A stretch of DNA of 64,000 nt from Streptomyces sp. Tu 3180 (lineage in GTDB: Bacteria; Actinomycetota; Actinomycetes; Streptomycetales; Streptomycetaceae). Every line of letters begins with the position of its first letter. Within the stretch, counting starts at the first letter, position 1. The position numbers and the translations under genes were made by a program. Below the pieces are notes generated by a model, which ran no database searches, was not told the DNA's origin, and saw only the letters and a program-made list of their open reading frames with translations. This document shows, piece after piece, positions 24,832 to 32,957 of this stretch. The stretch lies in contig NZ_WOXS01000002.1 of the NCBI RefSeq assembly GCF_009852415.1, positions 2,750,501-2,814,500 on the forward strand, given 5' to 3'.

Positions 24832-25869
24832 GTGACCGCCACTCTGGAGCAGTTGCGCCGCTGCCACTTCGCCGTCGACCTCGGGGCGGCCCGTACCCGG
24901 GTGTACGTCAAGGGCGCCGGTCTCGTCGTCGACCAGCCGTCCGTCGCCGCCGTGAACACCCGCACCGGTGCGCTGATCGCGGTCGGCGAGTTCGCGGAGA
25001 AGATGACGGGACGCACCCCGGATTACATCCGCGTCGTGCGGCCCGTCTCCGGCGGCACCGTCGTCGACATCGAGATGGCACAGCGCATGCTGCGGCAGCT
25101 GCTCGGCGACAAGACCCGCCGCATGCTGCGCCGCAAACCCCTGCTGCGCGCCGCCGCCTGCACCCCGCACGACGCCGATCCGCTCGCCCAGCGCGCCGCG
25201 ATCGAGACCCTGGTCGGTCTCGGCGCCCGCCGGGTGGAACTGGTCGACACCCTGATCGCCGCCGCCGTCGGCTGCGACCTGCCCGTGGAGCGCCCCGAGG
25301 CGGCCATGATCATGGTGTGCGGGGCGGCGGCCACCCAGGTGGCGGTGCTCTCCCTGGGGGCGATCGTGACGGCGGAGCGCATCCCCGTCGGCGGTGACGC
25401 CGTGGACCACGCGATCGTGCAGCACCTGCGCCACCGGCACGAGCTGATGCTGCCGAGCCAGTCCGTACGGCCGCTGCAGCTCGCGCTGTCCGGCAACGGG
25501 CTCACCCCCGAGGGTCCGGAGTCGACGGAGATCCACGGACGGGACGTCGCCACCGGCCTGGCCCGTTCCGTGACGGTCGACACGGCTGCCGTCCGGGAGG
25601 CCATCCAGACCCCGCTCACCGCCGTCCTCGACGGCATCGGCAAGGTGCTGCGGGGGTGCCCGCCCGACCTGGTCGCCGATCTCGCCGACCGCGGGATCAT
25701 GATGGTCGGCGGGAGCGCCCTGCTGCCGGGCCTGGACCAGATGCTGCGTCAGGCGACGGGCATGCCCGTGAACATCGCCGAGCGGCCGGACGTGTGCGCC
25801 GTGCAGGGTCTGGGCGCCATGCTGGAGGGCAGGATCGCCCCGATGGTGCTGGACCCGCTGGGGACCTAG
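24832..25869 (+). CDS. mbl: MreB-like actin homologue Mbl
   Basis: A 345-aa member of the actin/MreB family: CHFAVDLGAARTRVYVKGAGLVVDQPSVAAV (phosphate-1 loop with DLG), VVRPVSGGTVVDIEMAQRML, CTPHDADPLAQRAAIETLVGLGARRVELVDTLIAAAVG and the adenosine motif MMVGGSALLPGLDQMLRQATGMPV. Divergence from true MreB (for instance the weak phosphate-2 region MIMVCGAAATQVAVLSLG in place of DIGGGT) and location fit S. coelicolor Mbl (SCO2451 from memory), which works with MreB in spore wall integrity. GTG 24832 has GGGAGGA about 7 bases upstream. It is not linked to mreC/mreD. Confidence 0.88.
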   Translation: MTATLEQLRRCHFAVDLGAARTRVYVKGAGLVVDQPSVAAVNTRTGALIAVGEFAEKMTGRTPDYIRVVRPVSGGTVVDIEMAQRMLRQLLGDKTRRMLRRKPLLRAAACTPHDADPLAQRAAIETLVGLGARRVELVDTLIAAAVGCDLPVERPEAAMIMVCGAAATQVAVLSLGAIVTAERIPVGGDAVDHAIVQHLRHRHELMLPSQSVRPLQLALSGNGLTPEGPESTEIHGRDVATGLARSVTVDTAAVREAIQTPLTAVLDGIGKVLRGCPPDLVADLADRGIMMVGGSALLPGLDQMLRQATGMPVNIAERPDVCAVQGLGAMLEGRIAPMVLDPLGT

Positions 25870-25875
25870 GGGGTG

Positions 25876-25921
25876 TCCGGCGGGGCTCCGCCGGAGTCCG
25901 TCGGGCGAAGGCCCGTCGGAC
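25876..25921. terminator. Double hairpin between mbl and the MEDS gene
   Basis: TCCGGCGG/CCGCCGGA (25876-25895, 4-nt loop) is a perfect 8-bp hairpin 7 nt after the mbl stop; a second imperfect 10-bp hairpin covers 25896-25921. They lie between convergent genes and probably end both transcripts. Confidence 0.65.
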
Positions 25922-25945
25922 GAGGACCCGCCGGCCGGGGAGCGG

Positions 25946-26899
25946 TCACCGGGCGAACCAGCACCGCACCGTGGTGCCCTCGTCGCCGGTGTGCGTCCGC
26001 ACCAGGTCGGCGATCAGGTTGACCAGCAGCAGTCCGCGCCCGCCGGGCCGGTCGCGGGTCGGGGGCCGGCGTCCGGCGAGCGGATCGGTGAGCCGTCCCC
26101 GGTCGCGCACCTCGCACACCACGTGGCGGTCCTCGCCCCAGACCCGCAGCACTCCCGAACCGCCGCCGTGCACCACGCTGTTCGTGGTCAGCTCGGCCGT
26201 GGCGAGGGCCAGGTCCTCCAGGGCGACGCCCGTGAGACCGAGCCGCCGTCCCTCCTCGGAGGCCAGGTGCCGGGCCTGGGTCAGCGACTCGGCGGTGAAG
26301 GAGAAGGCCGGCGCGTCCGGCACGAGCGGCAGCGGCTCGTTGTAGCGGGCGACGACGGCGTCGGGCGCGTAGGCCGCGCTGTCCTGCGCCGGACCGGAGC
26401 CGGCCGGGATGACGACGGGGTGCGTGGCGTGGGCGTCGGCGAGGACCGTTTCGGGCAGGCGCACGGCGTCGTAGGGGCACAGGATGGTCACCGTGCGGCC
26501 CCGGAAGGCGGCGTTGATCAGTGCCTCGTGCTGGGCGCAGGCGGGGTACTCGGACGCGGAGCGGCCGGCCCAGATCGGTTCGCCGATGATCCGCACCCGT
26601 CGCCCGGCCGGCTGGGCGTCCGCGAAGGAGCGCAGCACGCCGGGGATGATCCGGCCGGGGTTGCGCCCGGCCTCCCGCATGTCCAGGAGCCGGACGGTCT
26701 TCGCGTCGTCGCCGAGCGCGTCCCGGATCAGCCGCAGCCGGTCGCCGGGCACGGCGACCGCCACGGGCTCGCCCGCCGCCAGTCCCGCGCGGACGAACGG
26801 GACGGTCCCCTCCAGGTACTCCCGCTCGTCCCGGTAGAAGAGGGCGGGGTGGACGAAGGGGTCCGGGGTGGTTCCTGCGTGTTCGGCCACGGCACTCAT
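25946..26899 (-). CDS. MEDS-HATPase anti-sigma-type regulator (RsbA-like)
   Basis: A 317-aa protein. The N-terminal half (about residues 15-175) is a MEDS domain (FVHPALFYRDEREYLEGTVPFVRAGLAAGEPVAVAVP), the C-terminal part (about 190-315) an HATPase_c_2 kinase of the RsbW/SpoIIAB group with ALATAELTTNSVVHGGG (N-box), VRDRG (G1) and GGRGLLLVNLIADL (G2). Such proteins sense signals and bind anti-anti-sigma or sigma factors. Start ATG overlaps the stop of the upstream STAS gene (ATGA), giving a kinase/antagonist pair. MEDS proteins were linked to hydrocarbon or redox sensing in other bacteria; the signal here is unknown. Confidence 0.88.
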   Translation of the reverse strand: MSAVAEHAGTTPDPFVHPALFYRDEREYLEGTVPFVRAGLAAGEPVAVAVPGDRLRLIRDALGDDAKTVRLLDMREAGRNPGRIIPGVLRSFADAQPAGRRVRIIGEPIWAGRSASEYPACAQHEALINAAFRGRTVTILCPYDAVRLPETVLADAHATHPVVIPAGSGPAQDSAAYAPDAVVARYNEPLPLVPDAPAFSFTAESLTQARHLASEEGRRLGLTGVALEDLALATAELTTNSVVHGGGSGVLRVWGEDRHVVCEVRDRGRLTDPLAGRRPPTRDRPGGRGLLLVNLIADLVRTHTGDEGTTVRCWFAR

Positions 26900-27249
26900 G
26901 ACATCGACACCTCGATCGTCGAAAGGTCGGGCCAGAAGATCTCCAGCACCCGTCGCAGGGCCTGCGGCGGACGACGCACCACGAACCGCCGGCCGTCCCC
27001 GAGCCGCTGGGCGGCGGCCGCGAGGGCGCCGGCACCCGCGACGTCGACGAACGTCACCTCGGACAACTCCAGGTAGTACAAGCCCTCACCCTCACGCACC
27101 GCCTGCTCCAGTGCGCGTTCCCAGATCGTGTGCGTGGCCAGGCCGACCTCTCCGGCCGCGCGGACACCACGGCACCCGTCCAGCGGGTGCACCGTCAGGG
27201 ACGGCACCGGAGTGCCGGGTCCGTGCGACGCCCGAGGCCAAGTACCCAA
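26896..27249 (-). CDS. STAS domain anti-sigma antagonist
   Basis: A STAS protein of about 117 aa: CRGVRAAGEVGLATHTIWERALEQAV, then YYLELSEVTFVDVAGAGALAAAAQRL. The serine normally phosphorylated in FVDSSG is replaced by Ala-Gly (VDVAGAG), so classical phospho-control may be lost. Start is uncertain: TTG 27249 has GGGGGAGA 5 bases upstream; GTG 27324 and GTG 27207 lack such a site. It is coupled to the MEDS-HATPase gene by a 4-base overlap and likely is its partner. Confidence 0.75.
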   Translation of the reverse strand: MGTWPRASHGPGTPVPSLTVHPLDGCRGVRAAGEVGLATHTIWERALEQAVREGEGLYYLELSEVTFVDVAGAGALAAAAQRLGDGRRFVVRRPPQALRRVLEIFWPDLSTIEVSMS

Positions 27250-27451
27250 TACCGTCTCCCCCGCATTCCGGACCAGCAGGTACCCCGTCGGTTCCCGGTC
27301 ATTCCCCGGCCCGGTGTGTAGCACGTCGCGGGCGGGGCAGGCGCACCCACAGCGCAGCCGGGACCGTGCGCAGCTTACCGCCCCGGTTCCGACGGCAGTC
27401 GCACTCCCGTGAACGCCCGACGACCACCCCGAGCCCCGACAAGGCGGTGAC

Positions 27452-28129
27452 ATGACCTCCGCGGCACCACTCCCCTTCCCGGGAAGGACGAACACCTTGG
27501 TCATCGGCGGGCGCATGGACGGGGACCGGGCACTGCTCACGCCACGCGGCGAACTCGTCCACGGGTGCGCGGACGTCCTCACCGAGAAGCTGGCCCGGCT
27601 GCCCGCCGACACGGCGCGGGTGGAGCTGGACATGAGCGGTGTGCACTTCATGGACACCGCCGGTCTGGAGTTCCTCGAGGTCCTGCGCGACCACGGCCGC
27701 CGCAGGTCGATACCGGTCAAGGCCACCCGCTGGAACGGCCAGCCGCGCCGCATCCTGGAACTCGCCGGCCTCGACACCACGGACCCGCTGCGCTCCCCGG
27801 CCCCGGGGAAGGCGCCGGTGCGGGCCGCCTCGGTGGTGGCCCTGGAGCGGGCGGAACGGCTGCGCGTGCTCCAGGCGGAGGTCGAGCAGCTCCGGCAGGC
27901 GATCGCCTCCCGCCCGGTCATCGACCAGGCCCGCGGCATCCTGATGGCCATGTACGGCTGCACCTCGGACGAGGCCTGGGACATCCTCCGGGAGGCATCC
28001 CAGCTGTCCAACACCAAGCTCCGCACGGTCGCCGCGTCCCTGACGGCCTGCGCCGCGGCGGAGGGCACTCCCCCGCCGCCGGAGGTCCGCACGGCCCTGG
28101 CCAGGGCTCTCGCGCGCCGGCGGTCCTGA
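27452..28129 (+). CDS. STAS-ANTAR protein
   Basis: A 225-aa protein that joins a STAS domain (about residues 25-110; LDMSGVHFMDTAGLEFLEVL, with Thr at the phosphorylation position) by a coiled linker (about 125-150, AERLRVLQAEVEQLRQAI) to an ANTAR domain (about 148-205; RPVIDQARGILMAMYGCTSDEAWDILREASQLSN). ANTAR domains bind RNA hairpins as antiterminators. The protein could link partner switching (with the divergent STAS/HATPase pair) to RNA-level control; that link is inference. ATG 27452 follows an unclear ribosome site (AAGGCGGTG). Confidence 0.9.
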   Translation: MTSAAPLPFPGRTNTLVIGGRMDGDRALLTPRGELVHGCADVLTEKLARLPADTARVELDMSGVHFMDTAGLEFLEVLRDHGRRRSIPVKATRWNGQPRRILELAGLDTTDPLRSPAPGKAPVRAASVVALERAERLRVLQAEVEQLRQAIASRPVIDQARGILMAMYGCTSDEAWDILREASQLSNTKLRTVAASLTACAAAEGTPPPPEVRTALARALARRRS

Positions 28130-28142
28130 GCACCGGGCCGAA

Positions 28143-28154
28143 GGACCGCGGTCC
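28143..28154. terminator. Short palindrome after the STAS-ANTAR gene
   Basis: GGACCGCGGTCC is a perfect 12-bp palindrome 14 nt after the stop codon. It may serve as a weak terminator or a protein site; as RNA it has no loop of its own. Confidence 0.3.
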
Positions 28155-28203
28155 CCGCGCGAACTGATCCGCCGTCACCGCCGCCACCGTCCCCGCCGCC
28201 GCC

Positions 28204-28239
28204 GTGACCGCCATCACCGCCGTGACCGCCATCACCGCC
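28204..28239. repeat. Two perfect 18-bp tandem repeats
   Basis: The unit GTGACCGCCATCACCGCC occurs twice end to end in a 296-nt gap between genes; the flanking sequence is also rich in CACCGCC. Nothing else is visible in this gap apart from the palindrome at 28143. Confidence 0.85.
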
Positions 28240-28425
28240 GGGGCCGGCCTCGTGCCGCCGGTGAGCGGCGCGCGACGGCGGGCGGGCGCGGACCCGGCGG
28301 GCGGACATGGATCCGGCCTGGTGACGCCGGTCCCGCGGGGGTACTCGGTCCGGGTGCCGCCGGGGCGTCCTCGCGACCGCCCGGCGGCGGACGGTCACCT
28401 GTTCCGCGACGAGGAGGCACCCACG

Positions 28426-28584
28426 ATGACCGAGCACCACACTCCGTCCCAGGCCGAGGGCGACAGGGACGACGAGGAGCGCACCGCGAGCGCCGAGCAG
28501 CGTCCGACCCCCTCCCAGGCGGAGGGAGACCGCGACGACGCGGAGGAGTCCACCGTGACCGGCGAGGGTGACACGGGTACCTGA
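28426..28584 (+). CDS. Small acidic repeat peptide
   Basis: A 52-aa, very hydrophilic peptide rich in Asp and Glu with no hydrophobic core, likely disordered. The 11-residue block TPSQAEGDRDD appears twice (about residues 6-16 and 28-38). The ATG at 28426 has a strong GAGGAGG 8 bases upstream, which is why I regard it as a real gene; in-frame GTG codons upstream would read across simple repeats. Function unknown; no neighbour suggests one. Confidence 0.6.
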   Translation: MTEHHTPSQAEGDRDDEERTASAEQRPTPSQAEGDRDDAEESTVTGEGDTGT

Positions 28585-28632
28585 GGGCCCGGGGGCCGGG
28601 CGCGGTCCGCGCGCGTGGCGGGGGCTGGGTGG

Positions 28633-28706
28633 TGGGGCGGGTGGGACTCGAACCCACGGCCGACGGATTATGAGTCCGCTGCTCTAACCGGCTGAGCTAC
28701 CGCCCC
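28633..28706 (-). tRNA. tRNA with CAU anticodon (tRNA-Ile2 or elongator Met)
   Basis: A 74-nt cloverleaf: GGGGCGG acceptor paired with CCGCCCC, D-arm GCTC..GAGC, anticodon loop CTCATAA (anticodon CAU), T-arm GTGGGTTCGAGTCCCAC, discriminator A. No CCA is encoded. The anticodon stem GCGGACTCATAATCCGT resembles the lysidine-modified tRNA-Ile2 that reads AUA, and the paired first acceptor base rules out the initiator. Choice between Ile2 and elongator Met needs covariance models that separate them. Confidence 0.9.
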
Positions 28707-28849
28707 ATGGCGGCGTGTCGCGTACATGTGTGCGCGCCGTCTGCCGCAGCATAGCCGCTCATACGATCTCCTGCCTCGGCTGGTCGGCTGCGCGCGGCCT
28801 TCGTGACCATGGAGACCGCGCCCGGCCCCGCGCGGTTCCGGCGGACATG

Positions 28850-28873
28850 AAAAAGGACCCCGAAGGGGGTCCT
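28850..28873 (-). terminator. Rho-independent terminator of the tRNA-Asn pair
   Basis: On the minus strand AGGACCCC-CTTC-GGGGTCCT is followed by TTTTT: an 8-bp stem with tetraloop and U-run, 12 nt beyond the 3' end of the second-transcribed tRNA-Asn. One of the few classic U-tract terminators in the window. Confidence 0.85.
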
Positions 28874-28884
28874 CGTTCAACCTG

Positions 28885-28957
28885 CTCCCCCGACTGGACT
28901 CGAACCAGTAACCTGCCGGTTAACAGCCGGCTGCTCTGCCAATTGAGCTACGGAGGA
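28885..28957 (-). tRNA. tRNA-Asn (GUU), promoter-distal copy
   Basis: A 73-nt tRNA: acceptor TCCTCCG with CGGGGGA, anticodon loop CTGTTAA (anticodon GUU), T-arm ACTGGTTCGAGTCCAGT, discriminator G, no encoded CCA. Identical to the copy at 28963. Confidence 0.97.
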
Positions 28958-28962
28958 CCGAG

Positions 28963-29035
28963 CTCCCCCGACTGGACTCGAACCAGTAACCTGCCGGTTA
29001 ACAGCCGGCTGCTCTGCCAATTGAGCTACGGAGGA
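28963..29035 (-). tRNA. tRNA-Asn (GUU), promoter-proximal copy
   Basis: Same 73-nt sequence as the neighbouring copy, 5 nt away, forming a tandem duplicate transcribed leftward. Its upstream region (29036-29204) is AT-richer than its surroundings and probably holds the shared promoter, though no hexamer pair is convincing. Confidence 0.97.
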
Positions 29036-29204
29036 ATGCCTCGTTGCATCGAACGCACCTACCCGGGTATTCGCCAGGGGGCGCGCGCTCGCTGCGACAC
29101 ATACATTAGCGCAAGCAGGGGGGTGCTCCGCCAATCAGTACTCCCCGGCGGTGTCGTCGCGCCGGAGACCTACGCAGACCTGAGCAGAGGGAAGGGTGGC
29201 CGCC

Positions 29205-29510
29205 ATGCGTTACCGGCTCACGTTCGTCGCCGGAGTCGTCCTGGGTTACGTGCTGGGCACGAGGGCCGGACGCGAACGGTACGAGCAGTTGAAGAAGTCC
29301 GCTCGGCAGTTCACGCAGAACCCGGCCGTGCGCAACACCGCGGAGACCGCGGCGCAGCAGGGCCGCGAATTCGCGGGCAAGGCGTACCACGTGGTGAGCG
29401 ACAAGGTCGGGGACCGGATGCCCGACTCGGTGGCCCACCGGGTGCGCACCCTGCGCGAGCGCACGGCGCACGGCGCCGGTGAGGACGACTGGGGCACGAG
29501 CAACACCTGA
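29205..29510 (+). CDS. YtxH domain protein
   Basis: A 101-aa protein: MRYRLTFVAGVVLGYVLGTRAGRERYEQLKK is the YtxH signature, a single glycine-rich hydrophobic segment (about residues 5-22) followed by a basic patch and a helical tail with a QNPAVRNTAETAAQQG repeat-like helix. YtxH proteins are small membrane-associated, general-stress-type proteins of unclear role. ATG 29205 is preferred to GTG 29196 because the GAGGGAAGGG site is better spaced. Monocistronic. Confidence 0.85.
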   Translation: MRYRLTFVAGVVLGYVLGTRAGRERYEQLKKSARQFTQNPAVRNTAETAAQQGREFAGKAYHVVSDKVGDRMPDSVAHRVRTLRERTAHGAGEDDWGTSNT

Positions 29511-29663
29511 CGGCCACGCCCCCGCACCGGTCGCCGCACCCGCCCGGGGCACGGGGCGACGCGGACGTACGGCTCCGCCGCGTGGGCGCGCCCGGCCGCA
29601 CCCGACACGGGCACGGCGCGCCCACGGCCCGAACAGGTGCGGCGGTGCGGCAGAATTTCGGGC

Positions 29664-31136
29664 ATGGGGATAGTCGCCGGGTTGGACAGTGCGCCCGATT
29701 TCACTCGCATCGTCGTCTGCGACACGGACACCGGGGCCGTGCTCAGGCAGGGATATGCGCCGCACCCGGTGGAGAGCCCCGCGGGCGGAGGCCGTCCCTC
29801 CGACGTCGACCCGCAGGCCTGGCTGCTGTCGCTGGGCGAGGCGGCGGGCGGCGGACTGCTGGAGGGCGTGCAGGCCATCGGGGTCTCCGCGCAGCAGAAC
29901 GCGCTGGTGCCGCTGGACGCGCAGGGCAACACCGTGCGGCCCGCCCTGGTCGGCGGCGACAAGCGGGCGCAGGTCGCGGCGGCCGATCTGGTCGACGCGC
30001 TCGGCGGGCGCGAGGCGTGGGCGCAGGCGGTGGGGTGCGTGCCGCAGGCCGGACAGCCGGTGACCAAGCTGCGCTGGATGGCCCGTACCGAACCGGAGAA
30101 CGCCGCGCGCACGGCGGTGCTGCTGCAGGCGCACGACTGGCTGGTGTGGCAGCTGCTGGGCCGGCCGGTGCGCCGGACCACCGACCGGGGCGGCGCCTCC
30201 GGCACCGGCTACTGGGCGGCGGCCACCGGCGGCTACCGTCCCGACCTGGTCGAGCTGGCGCTCGGTCACCAGGCGATCCTGCCCGAGGTGATCGGCCCGG
30301 CGGACGCGGCCGGGACGACGCCGGAGGGGCTGCTGATCTCCGCCGGGACCGGCGAGACGATGGCGGCGGCCTTCGGGCTGGGGATAGGGCTGGGCGACGC
30401 GGTGGTGTCCCTGGGGGCGTCCGGTTCGGTGATGGCCGTGCACCCCGAGGCGCTGTACGACCAGAGCGGGATGATCACCGCCCTCGCCGACGCGACCGGC
30501 ATGCACCTTCCCGTCGTCACCACGCTGAACGCCGTGCGGACCCTGCGCGGCACGGCGGAACTGCTCGGACTGCCCGATCTGGAGAGCCTGTCCGACCTGG
30601 CGATGAAGTCGACGCCGGGGGCGCACGGCCTGGTGCTGCTGCCGTACCTGGAGGGTGAGCGGACACCGAACCTGCCGCACACCGCCGGGACGCTGGCGGG
30701 GCTCAGGCGCGAGTCGATGAAGCCGGAGCACCTGGCGCGGGCCGCGTTCGAGGGGATGCTGTGTGGTCTGGCGGACGCGCTGGACGTGCTGCGCGGCCGG
30801 GGCGTGGAGGTGCGGCGGGTGTTCCTGCTGGGGCCGGCCGCGGAGCTGCCCGCCGTGCAGGCGGCGGCGCCGTCGCTGTTCGGCGCGCAGGTGATGGTGC
30901 CGCAGCCCGCGGACTACGGCGCGATCGGCGCGGCCCGGCAGGCGGCCTGGGCGCTCGGCGTGTCCCAGGGCACCCTGGACCCGCGCATCCCGCCGGTCTG
31001 GCAGGGCGCGGTGGCGCAGGTGCTGGATCCGGGCGAGGAGCTGGCGGTGGGCCAGGCGGTGCGCCAGCAGTTCGTGTCGGTGCGCGAGCAGACCCATCCG
31101 GGGGCCTTCCGGGTGCAGCACGGCCCGATGGGTTAA
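29664..31136 (+). CDS. FGGY family carbohydrate kinase (xylulokinase-like)
   Basis: A 490-aa sugar kinase of the FGGY/ASKHA fold: VAGLDSAPDFTRIVVCD (phosphate-1, GxDxG-like with Ser-Ala instead of the usual Ile-Gly), AIGVSAQQNALVPLD, LISAGTGETMAAAFG, VVSLGASGSVMAV (phosphate-2) and GLVLLPYLEGERTPNLP. This last motif is common in xylulokinases. It phosphorylates a pentulose or similar sugar with ATP. It stands alone without transporter or isomerase genes, so the substrate remains open. ATG 29664 begins right at the fold. Confidence 0.88.
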   Translation: MGIVAGLDSAPDFTRIVVCDTDTGAVLRQGYAPHPVESPAGGGRPSDVDPQAWLLSLGEAAGGGLLEGVQAIGVSAQQNALVPLDAQGNTVRPALVGGDKRAQVAAADLVDALGGREAWAQAVGCVPQAGQPVTKLRWMARTEPENAARTAVLLQAHDWLVWQLLGRPVRRTTDRGGASGTGYWAAATGGYRPDLVELALGHQAILPEVIGPADAAGTTPEGLLISAGTGETMAAAFGLGIGLGDAVVSLGASGSVMAVHPEALYDQSGMITALADATGMHLPVVTTLNAVRTLRGTAELLGLPDLESLSDLAMKSTPGAHGLVLLPYLEGERTPNLPHTAGTLAGLRRESMKPEHLARAAFEGMLCGLADALDVLRGRGVEVRRVFLLGPAAELPAVQAAAPSLFGAQVMVPQPADYGAIGAARQAAWALGVSQGTLDPRIPPVWQGAVAQVLDPGEELAVGQAVRQQFVSVREQTHPGAFRVQHGPMG

Positions 31137-31223
31137 TTCGGTTGAGGTAACGCGGGTGGAGTGTCCGACGATGGGGGCCACGGGCAACCAAGCGCCCCCG
31201 CCGACCACTCCGAGAGAAGCAGC

Positions 31224-32957
31224 GTGCTCATACGACTTCTGCGTGCCCATCTCAGGCCCTACACCAGACCCATCACCCTGCTGGTGCTGCTGCAGTTCCT
31301 GCAGACCTGCGCCACGCTCTACCTGCCCACGCTGAACGCCGACATCATCGACGACGGCGTCGTGCAGGGGGACACCGGCTACATCCTGACCTACGGCGCC
31401 CTGATGATCGGCGTCTCGCTGGCGCAGGTCGTGTGCAACGTCGGTGCCGTGTACCACGGCGCCCGGACCGCCGCCGCGCTGGGGCGGGACGTGCGGGCCG
31501 CCGTGTTCGACCGGGTGCAGTCGTTCTCCGCGCGTGAGGTGGGCCACTTCGGCGCGCCCTCGCTGATCACCCGGACGACGAACGACGTCCAGCAGGTGCA
31601 GATGCTGGTGCTGATGACGTTCACCCTGATGGTGTCGGCGCCGATCATGTGTGTGGGCGGCATCGTGATGGCGCTCGGGCTGGACGTCCCGCTGTCCGGG
31701 GTGCTGGTCGCGGTGGTGCCGGTGCTGGGGATCTGCGTGACGCTGATCGTGCGGCGGCTGCGCCCGCTGTTCCGGGCCATGCAGGAGCGGCTCGACACGG
31801 TGAACCGGGTGCTGCGCGAGCAGATCACCGGCAACCGGGTGATCCGGGCGTTCGTGCGGGACGCGTACGAGCAGCGGCGGTTCGAGAAGGCCAACGCCGA
31901 CCTGACCGAGGTGTCGCTGCGCACCGGCAATCTGCTCGCGCTGATGTTCCCGGTGGTCATGACGGTGGTGAACCTGTCGTCGATCGCGGTGGTGTGGTTC
32001 GGCGCGCACCGGATCGACGGCGGCGGGATGCAGATCGGCGACCTGACCGCGTTCCTCGCCTATCTGATGCTGATCGTCATGTCCGTGATGATGGCCACGT
32101 TCATGTTCATGATGGTGCCGCGCGCCGAGGTGTGCGCCGAGCGCATCCACGAGGTGCTGGACACCTCCTCCAGCGTGGTGCCGCCCGCCGCGCCCGTCAC
32201 CGAGCTGCGCCGGCACGGTCACCTGGAGATGCGGGGCGCGGGCTTCGGCTACCCGGGTGCCGAGGAGCCGGTGCTGAGGGCCGTCGACCTGGTGGCGCGG
32301 CCGGGCGAGGTCACCGCCGTGATCGGTTCGACCGGCAGCGGCAAGTCCACGCTGCTCGGGCTGGTCCCCCGGCTGTTCGACGCGACCGAGGGCGAGGTGC
32401 TGGTGGACGGCGTGCCGGTGGCGGACGTCGACCCGGCGCTGCTGGCGCGGACGGTCGGGCTGGTGCCGCAGAAACCGTACCTGTTCGCGGGGACGGTGGC
32501 GACCAACCTGCGGTACGGCGATCCGGACGCCACCGACGAGGAGCTGTGGCACGCGCTGGAGGTGGCGCAGGCCAAGGAGTTCGTGGAGCGGCTGGAGGGC
32601 GGGCTCGACGCGCCGATCGCGCAAGGCGGGACGAACGTCTCCGGCGGTCAGCGCCAGCGCCTCGCGATCGCGCGGACGCTGGTGCAGCGCCCGGAGATCT
32701 ACCTCTTCGACGACTCCTTCTCCGCGCTCGACTACGCCACCGACGCGGCCCTCAGGGCGGCGCTCGCGCGGGAGACCGCCGAGGCGACCGTGGTGATCGT
32801 CGCCCAGCGGGTGGCGACCATCCGGGACGCCGACCGGATCGTGGTGCTGGACGAGGGCCGGGTCGTCGGCACCGGCCGGCACCACGAGCTGATGGAGGAC
32901 AACGAGACCTACCGGGAGATCGTGCTCTCCCAGCTGACGGAAGCGGAGGCTGCCTGA
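31224..32957 (+). CDS. ABC exporter half-transporter 1 (degenerate Walker B)
   Basis: A 577-aa exporter subunit: six membrane helices (about residues 15-300) and a nucleotide-binding domain (about 330-570) with Walker A GSTGSGKST, Q-loop VGLVPQKPYLF, signature NVSGGQRQRLA and Walker B IYLFDDSFSALD. The catalytic Glu after Walker B is Asp, marking this as the degenerate-site subunit of a heterodimer. Start GTG 31224 is preferred (GAGAGAAG upstream, and the conserved LIRLLRAHLRPY begins here); GTG 31161 is an alternative. Substrate unknown. Its stop and the next start share one base (TGATG). Confidence 0.92.
   Translation: MLIRLLRAHLRPYTRPITLLVLLQFLQTCATLYLPTLNADIIDDGVVQGDTGYILTYGALMIGVSLAQVVCNVGAVYHGARTAAALGRDVRAAVFDRVQSFSAREVGHFGAPSLITRTTNDVQQVQMLVLMTFTLMVSAPIMCVGGIVMALGLDVPLSGVLVAVVPVLGICVTLIVRRLRPLFRAMQERLDTVNRVLREQITGNRVIRAFVRDAYEQRRFEKANADLTEVSLRTGNLLALMFPVVMTVVNLSSIAVVWFGAHRIDGGGMQIGDLTAFLAYLMLIVMSVMMATFMFMMVPRAEVCAERIHEVLDTSSSVVPPAAPVTELRRHGHLEMRGAGFGYPGAEEPVLRAVDLVARPGEVTAVIGSTGSGKSTLLGLVPRLFDATEGEVLVDGVPVADVDPALLARTVGLVPQKPYLFAGTVATNLRYGDPDATDEELWHALEVAQAKEFVERLEGGLDAPIAQGGTNVSGGQRQRLAIARTLVQRPEIYLFDDSFSALDYATDAALRAALARETAEATVVIVAQRVATIRDADRIVVLDEGRVVGTGRHHELMEDNETYREIVLSQLTEAEAA

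Noticed and set aside
28204..28425. In-frame upstream extension of the small acidic peptide
   Set aside because: It translates simple repeats, and the strong GAGGAGG site supports the ATG at 28426.
28633..29035. tRNA cluster as attachment site of an integrated element
   Set aside because: No integrase, excisionase, or partial tRNA repeat is visible on either side; neighbours are core genes.
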